Assembly: GCA_964374095.1 (NCBI GenBank)
Contig: CAYJXJ010000075.1
Span: forward strand, 1 to 20,912
Direction of reading: 5' to 3'
DNA from: CAYJXJ01 sp964374095
GTDB taxonomy: Bacteria > Elusimicrobiota > Elusimicrobia > UBA1565 > UBA9628
Length of the DNA: 20,912 bases
Shown piece after piece: positions 13,607 to 20,690 of this stretch. How positions within the stretch are numbered: the stretch's first letter is position 1; each line of letters opens with the position of its first letter. The notes below the pieces were generated by a model that worked only from the letters and a program-made list of their open reading frames with translations, was not told the origin of the DNA and did not search any database. The translations under genes were made by a program, and so were the position numbers.

Positions 13607-14605
13607 ATGATCACAGACGACGTTCCCGGGGAATTAATCATGCCGCTTAAGCCGGGCGTTTTCGCTAAGAAGCGACGTCCATTTTTCTCGACCAGTCAGG
13701 GCATGGCCTTTTTAGCTGATTCCATGGACATACTCCACGAGATCAAGACGGGCTCTATTAACCTGGTCATGACTTCGCCGCCGTTTGCACTGGTTTTTGA
13801 GAAGGAGTACGGAAACGTCAAGCCTGACAAGTATGTGGACTGGTTGGTCGATTACGGCAGGGAAATTCACCGGGTCCTCCGGGAGGATGGCAGTTTTGTG
13901 CTCGATGTTGGCGGAGCCTGGAACCGGGGGCGACCCACCAAGTCACTCTATCAGTTCGAAGCTCTCCTCCGTCTCTGCAAGGAAGTTGGCTTTCACCTGG
14001 CCCAGGACTTTTAATGGTATCGTCCCGCTGCCCTACCTGCGCCGGCCGAGTGGGTTACGGTGCGCAGGATACGCGTGAAGGATGCCGTCAACCATGTGTA
14101 CTGGCTGTCCAAAACCGAAAATCCAAAAGCGGACAACCGGCAGGTGCTCCAGCCATACAGCAAGGACATGCTTCGCCTTATCAAGCGTGGCTATATCTCA
14201 AAGGCACGCCCCTCTGGGCACCACATTACTGACAAGTTCGGTAAGGACCACGGGGGAGCAATCCCGTCCAACACGTTTAAGACACCGGTCCCAAATGGTG
14301 ATGAAGTTCCTGAAAACTTTTTGGAGTTGGGCAACAACGATTCCAACGGTCTCTATATCAAAGCGTGTCGCGAGGCCGGGATTAAGGTTCACCCTGCTAG
14401 ATTCCCAAACGGCATCCCGGAGTTCTTCATCAAGCTATTGACCGGGCCCGGTGACATCGTCCTTGATCCCTTTGCGGGTTCAAACGTCACTGGCGAGGCT
14501 GCAGAGAGCCTTGGGCGGACGTGGATCGCTGTTGACCTGGAGAAAGAGTATCTTGAGGGGTCGAAGTTCCGCTTCCGCCAGCCTCGCCTGAGCCTGGCAG
14601 GCTAG
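13607..14605 (+). pseudogene. PvuII-type N4-cytosine DNA methyltransferase, in-frame stop
   Basis: One reading frame of 332 positions, close to M.PvuII length, is interrupted by TAA at 14012-14014 (codon 136). Motif order is that of a beta-class amino-methyltransferase: catalytic motif IV TSPPFAL first (56-62), AdoMet-binding motif I DPFAGSN last (287-293). Segments such as KEYGNVKPDKYVDWL, DGSFVLDVGGAWNRG, AEWVTVRRIRVKDAVNHVYW and HPARFPNGIPEFFIKLLT match what I recall of M.PvuII, which makes m4C. The stop replaces the Tyr expected in the family's DFYWY segment, so it needs only one base change; both flanks are intact. A sequencing error, a recent nonsense mutation or two-part expression are possible. 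The start was chosen for AGGGGG 5 nt upstream. Lower GC than its neighbours suggests acquisition. Confidence 0.85.
14602..14605. other. Second CTAG shared as stop on both strands
   Basis: The methyltransferase frame ends in TAG at 14603-14605 and the convergent ORF ends in TAG read from 14604 to 14602. The arrangement is identical to the asnS/gdhA junction. Confidence 0.9.
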
Positions 14606-14970
14606 AATCCGTCCTTGGCCAGTTCCTTGAGGACGGTAGTCAAGTCCTCATGCCACCCAGCGCCGTAGGAGGTGTCCCTCTCAAGCGATACTCTGTTCCA
14701 GAGGCGCTTCTTGTCCTTCGGGTGTCTGGGCAGAACTGCGGTCCGGATGAAGCGGAACCGCCATGCTCCCGTCCGGTTGTAGAGACAGCCACCGAGAATT
14801 TGGAACTCGTCCTGACGGTAGAACCGGCTGATAGGTCCCTGGGTCTTTTGATAGCGACTCTTCCAAAAGTCAATCGTCGTGCTCTTGTTCCTTCCCCTGG
14901 GTTCCTTGGGGGCGATGTAGCAGACTGGAATCAACGAAGACATACTAAGGTTCGTTTCGGGTTCTGCCAT
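14602..14970 (-). CDS. Restriction endonuclease-like C-terminal fragment or small protein
   Basis: A 122-residue ORF from ATG 14970; an ATG at 15003, overlapping the upstream stop as TGATG, would add 11 residues. It contains SLIPVCYIAPKEPRGR, RFYRQDEFQILGGCLYNRTG and WRFRFIRTAVLPRHPKDKKR, followed by a Trp-x-x-Asp-Leu ending (GWHEDLTTVLKEL). I associate the DEFxILxxCLxNxTGxWxFRF pattern with the ends of Type II restriction or phage-encoded endonuclease-like proteins, from memory rather than from a search. It is convergent with, and overlaps, the methyltransferase. It may be a cognate nuclease remnant: the N-terminal part, where a PD-(D/E)xK core could lie, appears missing. No strong ribosome-binding site is seen. 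Its codon usage and GC match the methyltransferase rather than the flanking chromosome. Confidence 0.55.
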   Translation of the reverse strand: MAEPETNLSMSSLIPVCYIAPKEPRGRNKSTTIDFWKSRYQKTQGPISRFYRQDEFQILGGCLYNRTGAWRFRFIRTAVLPRHPKDKKRLWNRVSLERDTSYGAGWHEDLTTVLKELAKDGF

Positions 14971-15002
14971 GGTGGCCGTTTCCAACCTTAACCGGACCCC
15001 CA

Positions 15003-15995
15003 TCAAACCCCCACCCCCCCAAACGCCTCGGGATTCACCGCGTGTTCCGGCCGGCGGCCGCGGACCAGGGCGTCGAGCAGGCCCTCGGCGGCCATCAGCG
15101 CCATCTTGGTGCGCGTCTCGCGCGAGGCGCTGGCCAGGTGGGGGGCCAGCACAACGTTGGGCAGGGCGCGCAGGCCGGGGGCGGTCTTGGGCTCGTGCTC
15201 ATAGACGTCGAGCGCGGCGGCGCGGATGCGGCCGGAGCGCAGGGCCGCGACCAGGGCGCGCTCATCGATGATGGGGCCGCGGGCGGCGTTGACGAGTATG
15301 GCCGAAGGCTTCATGAGCGCGAAGGCGCGGGCGTTGAAGAGGTGGCGGGTGGCCGCGTCGAGCACGGCGTGGACCGTGATGTAGTCGGACTCGCGCAGCA
15401 AGTCCTCGAAAGACCGAAACTCCGCCTTGAAGGCGGCCTCATCGGGAGGAGAGAGCCGCCGGGTGTCGTAGTAGATGATCTTCATGCCAAAGCCCAAAGC
15501 CCGGCGCGCCACGGCCTGGCCGATGCGGCCCATGCCGGCGATGCCGAGGGTCTTGCCGTAGACGTCGGTGCCAAGGAGCATCATGAGGTCCCAGCCCTGG
15601 TAGCGGCCCTTGCGCATCATGTCGTGGCCCTCGACCACGCGGCGGGCCGCCGCCATAAGGAGCGCCCAGGTGAAATCGGCCGTGGTCTCGGTGAGCACGC
15701 CGGGGGTGTTGGTGAGCACGACGCGGCGGGCCGTCAAGGCGGGGACGTCCACGTGATCATACCCCACCGAGATGGTCGAGACGGCGCGGAGCTGGGGTGC
15801 CGCGGCCAAGAGCGCCGGGTCGATTTTTTCGGTCAAGAGGCACAGGAGCCCGTCCTTGTCTTTGACGCGCTTGAGCAGGAGGGGCCGGGGAATCGCGGTC
15901 GGCTTGTCGTAGTGCTCGATCTCAAAGCTGGGCTTCAAGCTGGCCAGGGCCTCCGGCGGAACGCGGCGGGTGATGAGCAGGCGGGGCTTTGGCAT
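15003..15995 (-). CDS. D-2-hydroxyacid dehydrogenase (glyoxylate/hydroxypyruvate reductase type)
   Basis: A 330-residue NAD(P)-dependent oxidoreductase, probably reducing glyoxylate or hydroxypyruvate. The substrate-binding half holds ISVGYDHVDV (75-84) and NTPGVLTETTADFTWALLMA (96-115). The Rossmann motif is GIAGMGRIG (151-159), and YYDTRR (175-180) after the second strand, with two Arg, suggests NADPH preference. Catalytic Arg239 lies in VNAARGPIIDE, the Glu in YEHEP (265-269), and His286 in PHLASAS. Length and order match GyaR/GhrB enzymes. The ATG at 15995 is preferred over a 25-residue upstream extension that would enter the divergent gene; TATAAT lies 9 nt upstream. It may serve glyoxylate, serine or glycerate metabolism. 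Confidence 0.92.
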   Translation of the reverse strand: MPKPRLLITRRVPPEALASLKPSFEIEHYDKPTAIPRPLLLKRVKDKDGLLCLLTEKIDPALLAAAPQLRAVSTISVGYDHVDVPALTARRVVLTNTPGVLTETTADFTWALLMAAARRVVEGHDMMRKGRYQGWDLMMLLGTDVYGKTLGIAGMGRIGQAVARRALGFGMKIIYYDTRRLSPPDEAAFKAEFRSFEDLLRESDYITVHAVLDAATRHLFNARAFALMKPSAILVNAARGPIIDERALVAALRSGRIRAAALDVYEHEPKTAPGLRALPNVVLAPHLASASRETRTKMALMAAEGLLDALVRGRRPEHAVNPEAFGGVGV

Positions 15996-16004
15996 AGGCA
16001 CCCG

Positions 16005-16014
16005 ATTATAAAAT
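16005..16014. promoter_or_regulatory. Bidirectional -10 region between two divergent genes
   Basis: ATTATA at 16005-16010 is a perfect TATAAT on the minus strand, 9 nt before the ATG at 15995. On the plus strand the overlapping TATAAAAT (16007-16014) can serve the DUF1800 gene starting at 16031 with a leader of about 10 nt. Only 35 bp separate the two starts, and neither has a Shine-Dalgarno sequence. Confidence 0.6.
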
Positions 16015-16030
16015 ATTGTCCAATGCCCCC

Positions 16031-17623
16031 ATGGGGACGCTGATATTGTTTGCGGCGGCGGCGCTCTCAACGCTCGCCTGGACGGCCCCCTCCCCGGAGC
16101 TCCACGCCCTCAACCGCCTGAGCTACGGGCCGCGGCCGGGGGACGTGGAGCGCGTCCGGAGCGCGGGGGTAAACGACTATATAGAGGAACAGCTCCACCC
16201 CCGCAACATTCCGGACCGGGACTGCGACGAGGCGCTCAAGGGGTACAAAACGCTCACGATGAGTCCGGAACAGCTTTACGCGGCTTACCCACCGCCACGT
16301 CAGGACGGCAAAGGCAAAAGGGACCGCAAGGACAAGAATCCCGAGCGGTCCCCAAAGCGAATCATCCTGGAATTGGGTGAAGCCAAGCTGCTGCGCGCGG
16401 TGCACAGCGCGCGCCAGTTAGAGGAAGTGATGGTCGACTTCTGGTTCAACCACTTCAACGTGGACGCCCGCAAAGGCCAGGTCAAATGGCTGGTCACGAG
16501 CTACGAGCGCGACGCGATCCGGCCCCACGCCCTGGGCAAGTTCCGGGACCTCTTGGGCGCGACGGCGCATCACCCGGCCATGCTGATGTATCTCGACAAC
16601 GCCCAGAGCACCGTCGATTCCCGCTACGCCCCGGCCTATATGCGCGAGCAGATCGCGGCCATGGAGGAGCGCATGGAACTGCGCGGCAAGACCCGGAAAA
16701 GGCTGGGCTTGAACGAAAACTACACCCGCGAGCTCTTGGAACTGCACACCTTGGGCGTCGACGGGGGCTACGGCCAGAAAGACGTGCTCGAGCTGGCGCG
16801 CGTGCTCACGGGCTGGAGCGTCGAGCGGCCGGGGAGCCCGCGCGGCCAGGCGGGCTTCGTGTTTCGCAAGCGCATGCACGACCGGGGGCGAAAGACCGTG
16901 ATGGGGCGGGTGTTTGAAGACGACGGCGAGGCGGAGGGCGAGCGGGCCCTCGACATGCTGGCCCGCCACCCCTCCACGGCGCGCTTTATCGCGACCAAGC
17001 TCTGCCGGCGCTTCGTGGCCGATGAGCCGCCGCCGGAGCTCGTTGAGCGCGCGGCCAAGGCCTTCACCTATTCCGGGGGAGACATCAAGCAGACTTTGCG
17101 GGAGATTTTCGCCTCGGCGGAGTTTCGCGACCCCGGGCGCTTTCGGTCCAAGGTAAAGACCCCCTTTGAGTTTACGGTGAGCGCCCTGCGCGCCACGGGG
17201 GCCGAGCTTCGCGAGCCCGCCAAGGCCTTGAGGGCCCTCAACGACATGGGCCAGCCGCCCTACATGTGCGAGCCGCCCACGGGCTACCCGGATAAGGCCG
17301 AGGCCTGGGTGAACTCAGGCGCGCTGGTGGCGCGCATGCAGCTGGCGACCGCGCTCCTGGGCGCGGGGAAGCGCGGGCCGGCCACCGTGGACCTGGAAGC
17401 CCTCGCCCCGGGATTTGAGGAAGCGCCCGGGACCAAGACCCTGGAGCGGCTGATCAAGGCGCTGTTGGGCGGCGAGGTCAAAGCCTCGACCCGCCGCGTG
17501 CTCATGGAGCGGCTGGAGGACCCCGAGGTCTCCCGGGCGGCCTTGGATGACGCGCCGCGCGGCGTGGACGCCCGCAAGCTCGCGGCGCTGGTGCTCGGCT
17601 CGCCGGATTTTCAAAGAAGATGA
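16031..17623 (+). CDS. DUF1800 family exported protein
   Basis: A 530-residue protein. The ATG at 16031 opens a signal peptide (MGTLILFAAAALSTLAWTA); an in-frame TTG at 16016 would add five residues. Hallmarks of the DUF1800 family are HALNRLSYGPRPGDVERV (about 25-42), WFNHFNVDARKGQVKWLVTS, MLMYLDNAQST, GLNENYTRELLELHTLGVDG, ARVLTGWSV and the late KTPFEFTVSALRATGA. Reported DUF1800 lengths are similar. The stop overlaps the start of the DUF1501 gene (ATGA), and these two families are almost always paired. Their joint function is unknown; they are thought to be exported together. No transmembrane segment is seen beyond the signal. Confidence 0.9.
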   Translation: MGTLILFAAAALSTLAWTAPSPELHALNRLSYGPRPGDVERVRSAGVNDYIEEQLHPRNIPDRDCDEALKGYKTLTMSPEQLYAAYPPPRQDGKGKRDRKDKNPERSPKRIILELGEAKLLRAVHSARQLEEVMVDFWFNHFNVDARKGQVKWLVTSYERDAIRPHALGKFRDLLGATAHHPAMLMYLDNAQSTVDSRYAPAYMREQIAAMEERMELRGKTRKRLGLNENYTRELLELHTLGVDGGYGQKDVLELARVLTGWSVERPGSPRGQAGFVFRKRMHDRGRKTVMGRVFEDDGEAEGERALDMLARHPSTARFIATKLCRRFVADEPPPELVERAAKAFTYSGGDIKQTLREIFASAEFRDPGRFRSKVKTPFEFTVSALRATGAELREPAKALRALNDMGQPPYMCEPPTGYPDKAEAWVNSGALVARMQLATALLGAGKRGPATVDLEALAPGFEEAPGTKTLERLIKALLGGEVKASTRRVLMERLEDPEVSRAALDDAPRGVDARKLAALVLGSPDFQRR

Positions 17624-18843
17624 ACTCGGACTGCCCGCTGTCTCGACCCATCACCCGCCGGCGCTTCCTGGCCTTGGCGGGGGCCGTGGCCGCGACCCTG
17701 GGCGCCGCGCCGGCCTGGGCCGCCCGGGCCATGGCCGCGGCCGAGCGGCTCAAGAAGCGGACCTTGGTGGTCTTGTTCCAGCGGGGGGCGGCCGACGGGC
17801 TCAACATCGTTCCCCCCTTCGGGGACCCCCACTACCGCCGGGCGCGTCCTTCCATCCGCGTCGAGGATACCCGCGGCAAGGACGGGGCCCTCGACCTGGA
17901 CGGAAACTTCGGCCTGCACCCGGCGCTGGAGGGCCTCATGCCGCTCTGGCGCGAGAAGCGCATGGCCATCGTGCACGCGGCGGGCTCGCACGATCCCACG
18001 CGCTCGCACTTCGACGCGCAGGACTACATGGAGAGCGGCACGCCGGGGCTTAAGTCCACGCCGGACGGCTGGATGAACCGGACTTTGGGGCTTTGGTCCG
18101 GAACGTCCAAAAACCCGATGTCGGCCGTCGCGATCGCGCGCCGCCTGCCGCGCGCGCTCCGGGGCGAGCACGCGGCCCTGGCCTTTCCCGATGTCGAGCG
18201 CTTCAGGAAAGGCGGGCGCCTGGCGGCATCCTTCGAGGAAATGTATGAGGAGGCGGTGGACGCCGTGCTGACCGGCGCGGCGCACGACGTGGCCGAGGCG
18301 GCGCGGGCTTTGCGCGGGGTGCCCTCCGGCGAGGGCGGGCGCTCCGGGGCGGCCAAGGACTTGGGCGAGGTCGCGCGCCTGGTCAAGGCGGACCTGGGCC
18401 TGCGCCTGGCCTTCTTGGAGATGGGCGGTTGGGATCATCACGCGCGCGAGGGCGGGGCGGAAGGCCTGCTCGCCCGCCGGCTCACGGAATTAGGAGAGGG
18501 TGTCGCGGGCTTCTACCGCGACTTGGGAGATCGGTCCGAGGAGGTCCTGCTCGTCGCCATGACCGAGTTTGGCCGCACGCTCCAGGAAAACGGCAACCTC
18601 GGCACCGACCACGGTCACGCGAGCGCGATGTTCTTGTTCGGCGGCTCACTACGCGGCGGGCGGGTCTACGGGAGCTGGCCGGGCCTCTCCCGCGAGCAGC
18701 TCTTCGAGGGGCGCGATCTCGCCGTCACCACGGATTTCCGGCAGGTTCTCGGCGAGGCGCTTGGCGGGCATTTGGGGCTGAGCGATCTGGCCGGGGTGTT
18801 TCCGGGGTTTACGCCCGGCCCGGCGCTGGGACTACTTGGCTAA
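17620..18843 (+). CDS. DUF1501 family Tat-exported protein
   Basis: A 407-residue protein whose ATG overlaps the DUF1800 stop by 4 nt. The N-terminus has a twin-arginine signal, ITRRRFLALAG, followed by AVAATLGAAPAWAARA. The mature protein opens with LVVLFQRGAADGLNIVPPFG and has WDHHAREGG, EFGRTLQENGNLGTDHGHAS and FGGSLRGGRVYGSWPGL, all conserved in DUF1501, a relative of the sulfatase/alkaline-phosphatase fold. The Asp/His residues in TDHGHAS resemble metal ligands. Tat export implies folding in the cytoplasm, perhaps with a metal. Co-translation with DUF1800 suggests a two-component exported unit; the substrate is unknown. A large hairpin terminator follows after 142 bp. Confidence 0.92.
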   Translation: MNSDCPLSRPITRRRFLALAGAVAATLGAAPAWAARAMAAAERLKKRTLVVLFQRGAADGLNIVPPFGDPHYRRARPSIRVEDTRGKDGALDLDGNFGLHPALEGLMPLWREKRMAIVHAAGSHDPTRSHFDAQDYMESGTPGLKSTPDGWMNRTLGLWSGTSKNPMSAVAIARRLPRALRGEHAALAFPDVERFRKGGRLAASFEEMYEEAVDAVLTGAAHDVAEAARALRGVPSGEGGRSGAAKDLGEVARLVKADLGLRLAFLEMGGWDHHAREGGAEGLLARRLTELGEGVAGFYRDLGDRSEEVLLVAMTEFGRTLQENGNLGTDHGHASAMFLFGGSLRGGRVYGSWPGLSREQLFEGRDLAVTTDFRQVLGEALGGHLGLSDLAGVFPGFTPGPALGLLG

Positions 18844-18846
18844 GGC

Positions 18847-18978
18847 ATGAAATTCCCATCGCCGCGAGCATGGAATGAGGATAGGCGCATCACGTTCGAC
18901 GACCAGCAAGCCCAATACAACGAAAAGCTGGCCTGCGGCTATTGGACCGTGGTGAAGTCGCTCCAACTGCCGAAGTAG
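18847..18978 (+). CDS. Possible 43-residue small ORF
   Basis: An ORF starting 3 nt after the DUF1501 stop: MKFPSPRAWNEDRRITFDDQ, then QAQYNEKLACGYWTVVKSLQ, LPK. AAGG occurs only 1 nt before the ATG, too close for a good ribosome-binding site, but coupling to the upstream gene is possible. It stops just before the terminator hairpin, so it would lie within the DUF1800-DUF1501 transcript. I do not recognise it, and it may be a remnant or chance. Confidence 0.25.
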   Translation: MKFPSPRAWNEDRRITFDDQQAQYNEKLACGYWTVVKSLQLPK

Positions 18979-18985
18979 GCGCTTT

Positions 18986-19021
18986 TTTTCCGCTGCCTCC
19001 ACCGGTGGAGGCAGCGGAAAA
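18986..19021. terminator. 36-bp perfect palindrome, bidirectional terminator
   Basis: Perfect palindrome centred between 19003 and 19004: 18-bp arms starting with TTTT and ending with AAAA, with core CCTCCACCGGTGGAGG (18996-19011). The T-run (18983-18989) and A-run (19018-19021) would place U tracts at the hairpin foot for transcripts from either side. It sits between the convergent DUF1501 and glpK genes. The core recurs upstream of glpK. Confidence 0.75.
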
Positions 19022-19036
19022 TACAGCGGCGAAGGA

Positions 19037-20575
19037 CTAGCGGGCCCGCGCCACGGCCTGGCGCCATTCCTTGAGGCGCGCGGCTCGGGCCGTGGCGGAA
19101 AGCGTCGGCCGAAATATTTTCCGCGCGCGCCACGCCGCGCGCACTTCGGCCAAACTCTTCCACACCCCGGCGCCCAGGCCCGCCATGAAGGCGGCGCCGG
19201 CCGATGTGGTCTCGACGATCGCGGGCCGCACGCAGGGAACTCCCAGGGCGTCGGCCTGGAGCCGCATGAGCAGGTCGTTGGCCGCGGCACCCCCGTCGAC
19301 CTTGAGGGAAGCGATGCGGCCACCGCCGTCCTGGCGCATGGCCTCCAGGAGCTCGGCGTTTTGAAGCGCCATGCCCTCCAGAGCGGCCCGGGCCAGATGC
19401 GCGCGCGTCGTGCCCCGGGTCAGGCCGCAGATGAGCCCCCGCGCCTCGGGATCCCAATGGGGAGCGCCCAGGCCCGTGAGCGCGGGGACAAACTGCACGC
19501 CCCCGCAGTCCGGCACGCTCCGGGCCAAGGCCTCGATATCAGGGGCGCTTTTGATGATGCCCAGGCCGTCCCGGAGCCACTGCACCGCGGCCCCGCAGAT
19601 GAAGGCCGAGCCTTCGAGCGCGTAGGTCGCGCGGCCCTTCCAGCTCCAGGCGAGGGTGGTGAGGCACCCGGAGCGGCTGGGCATCGGCTTTGAGCCGGTG
19701 TTCATCAAAAGAAAGCTGCCGGTGCCGAAGGTGCATTTGGCCTCGCCGGGCTCAAAGCACGCCTGCCCAAAAAGCGCGGCCTGCTGGTCGCCGGCCATGC
19801 CGGTGATGGGGATGCCGTCGGGCAGGCCCGGGACCCCGCTGGTGCGGCCAAAAAGGCCAATGCTCGGCTTGATCTCGGGGAGCAGACCGGCGGGAACGCG
19901 CAGGAGGCGGCAGAGCCGCGCGTCCCAGGCGAGCGTCCTCAGATTCATGAGCAAGGTGCGGGAGGCGTTGGAGACATCGGTCGCATGGACCCGGCCGCCG
20001 GTCAGGCGCCAGAGCAAGAATGAGTCCACGGTGCCAAAGGCCAATTCCCCCCGCGCGGCGCGGCGGCGCAGGCCGGAGACATTGTCGAGAAGCCAGGAAA
20101 TCTTGGTGCCTGAGAAATACGGGTCAAGGACCAGGCCGGTCTTCTCGCGGAACTCCCCCTCTCGGCCCGCTTTCTTGAGGAGCGCGCAAAGCCCGGCCGT
20201 GCGCCGGTCCTGCCACACGATCGCGTTGTGCACCGGCCGGCCGGAGGCGCGCTCCCAGAGCAGCGTGGTCTCGCGCTGGTTGGTGATGCCGATGGCCGCG
20301 ACCCAGGCCCCCCGGACTTTCGCGCGCTCCAAGGCCAGGCGCGCGGCCTTCAAGGTGGAGCGCCAGATGTCCTCCGGGTCGTGCTCGACCCAGCCCGGCT
20401 TGGGGAAGATTTGGCGGAACTCGACCTTGGTCTTGGCGCACATCCTCCCCGAACGGTCGAGGATGGCGGCCGCGCTGCCCGTGGTGCCCTGGTCGACGGC
20501 AAGAATGAAGCCAGGCACCTTGCGCGGCGGCGCATAGCGCCTGACGCGATTGGGAGATGCTTGAGCGTCAGGCAT
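19037..20575 (-). CDS. glpK: Glycerol kinase
   Basis: A 512-residue FGGY-family kinase that phosphorylates glycerol to sn-glycerol 3-phosphate with ATP. The N-terminal phosphate-binding motif is FILAVDQGTTGSAAAI, where most GlpKs have DQGTTSSR. It is followed by PGWVEHDPEDIW, ITNQRETTLLWE, AIVWQDRRTA, GTKISWLLDN, TDVSNASRTLLMN, GDQQAALFGQACF and FGTGSFLLMNTG. The second FGGY half shows FVPALTGLGAPHWDPEARG, GLTRGTTRAHLARAALEGMA and KVDGGAAANDLLM. Glycerol-contacting Arg/Glu (NQRE) and the catalytic-type Asp in GDQQ are present. The start at 20575 was chosen because a TAAGAT box lies 8 nt upstream; the frame stays open to 20656 through a palindrome. No transporter or glpD is adjacent. Its ATG lies in an inverted repeat shared with the 5819 gene. 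Confidence 0.95.
   Translation of the reverse strand: MPDAQASPNRVRRYAPPRKVPGFILAVDQGTTGSAAAILDRSGRMCAKTKVEFRQIFPKPGWVEHDPEDIWRSTLKAARLALERAKVRGAWVAAIGITNQRETTLLWERASGRPVHNAIVWQDRRTAGLCALLKKAGREGEFREKTGLVLDPYFSGTKISWLLDNVSGLRRRAARGELAFGTVDSFLLWRLTGGRVHATDVSNASRTLLMNLRTLAWDARLCRLLRVPAGLLPEIKPSIGLFGRTSGVPGLPDGIPITGMAGDQQAALFGQACFEPGEAKCTFGTGSFLLMNTGSKPMPSRSGCLTTLAWSWKGRATYALEGSAFICGAAVQWLRDGLGIIKSAPDIEALARSVPDCGGVQFVPALTGLGAPHWDPEARGLICGLTRGTTRAHLARAALEGMALQNAELLEAMRQDGGGRIASLKVDGGAAANDLLMRLQADALGVPCVRPAIVETTSAGAAFMAGLGAGVWKSLAEVRAAWRARKIFRPTLSATARAARLKEWRQAVARAR
20539..20574. repeat. Inverted repeat overlapping the glpK start (copy B)
   Basis: GCCTGACGC (20539-20547) and GCGTCAGGCA (20565-20574), with a 17-bp spacer; the first base of the left arm mismatches compared with copy A at 5782-5818. 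The two spacers match at about 10 of 17 positions. Both genes therefore begin with codons for MPDA. Confidence 0.75.
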
Positions 20576-20583
20576 GCGGGCAC

Positions 20584-20589
20584 ATCTTA
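20584..20589 (-). promoter_or_regulatory. -10 box, leaderless, for glpK
   Basis: TAAGAT on the minus strand ends 8 nt before the ATG at 20575. No Shine-Dalgarno sequence and no convincing -35 are seen. Confidence 0.45.
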
Positions 20590-20615
20590 TGAAATGGACG
20601 AGGGGAGCGGCTGCC

Positions 20616-20637
20616 GCACCTCCACCGGTGGAGGTGC
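20616..20637. repeat. 22-bp perfect palindrome upstream of glpK
   Basis: A perfect palindrome centred between 20626 and 20627, containing the core CCTCCACCGGTGGAGG (20619-20634) also found in the terminator at 18986-19021. No T-run follows. It lies between the divergent promoters of glpK and the 20691 gene, so an operator role or a copy of a mobile palindrome are the alternatives. Confidence 0.7.
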
Positions 20638-20678
20638 CGGCCAGCTTCTCCTTCAATCGCGGCGTGAAATCGTTTTTG

Positions 20679-20684
20679 TATCAT
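20679..20684 (+). promoter_or_regulatory. -10 box, leaderless, for the 20691 gene
   Basis: TATCAT, preceded by a T-run and G, ends 6 nt before the ATG at 20691. No Shine-Dalgarno sequence precedes the start. Confidence 0.45.
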
Positions 20685-20690
20685 TGACCC

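Noticed and set aside
13390..13650. Plus-strand ORFs at 13390-13650 and 13419-13610
   Set aside because: No ribosome-binding site, no recognisable features, and they overlap the methyltransferase start and its promoter.
9415..14014. Stop-codon recoding to explain the in-frame TAG in doc and TAA in the methyltransferase
   Set aside because: Different stop codons are involved, many genes here end normally in TAG or TAA, and doc has also lost its 3' end; ordinary decay or sequencing error is simpler.
15042..16043. 333-residue plus-strand ORF opposite the hydroxyacid dehydrogenase
   Set aside because: Antisense shadow of an enzyme with all catalytic residues; composition is typical of a GC-driven open frame.
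17611..18441. Minus-strand ORF opposite DUF1501, and the plus-strand ORF at 19656-20537 opposite glpK
   Set aside because: Both are antisense to strongly recognised genes and have no features of their own.
20576..20656. 27-residue N-terminal extension of glycerol kinase
   Set aside because: It would translate through the palindrome and past the -10 box. The kinase fold starts well after the ATG at 20575.
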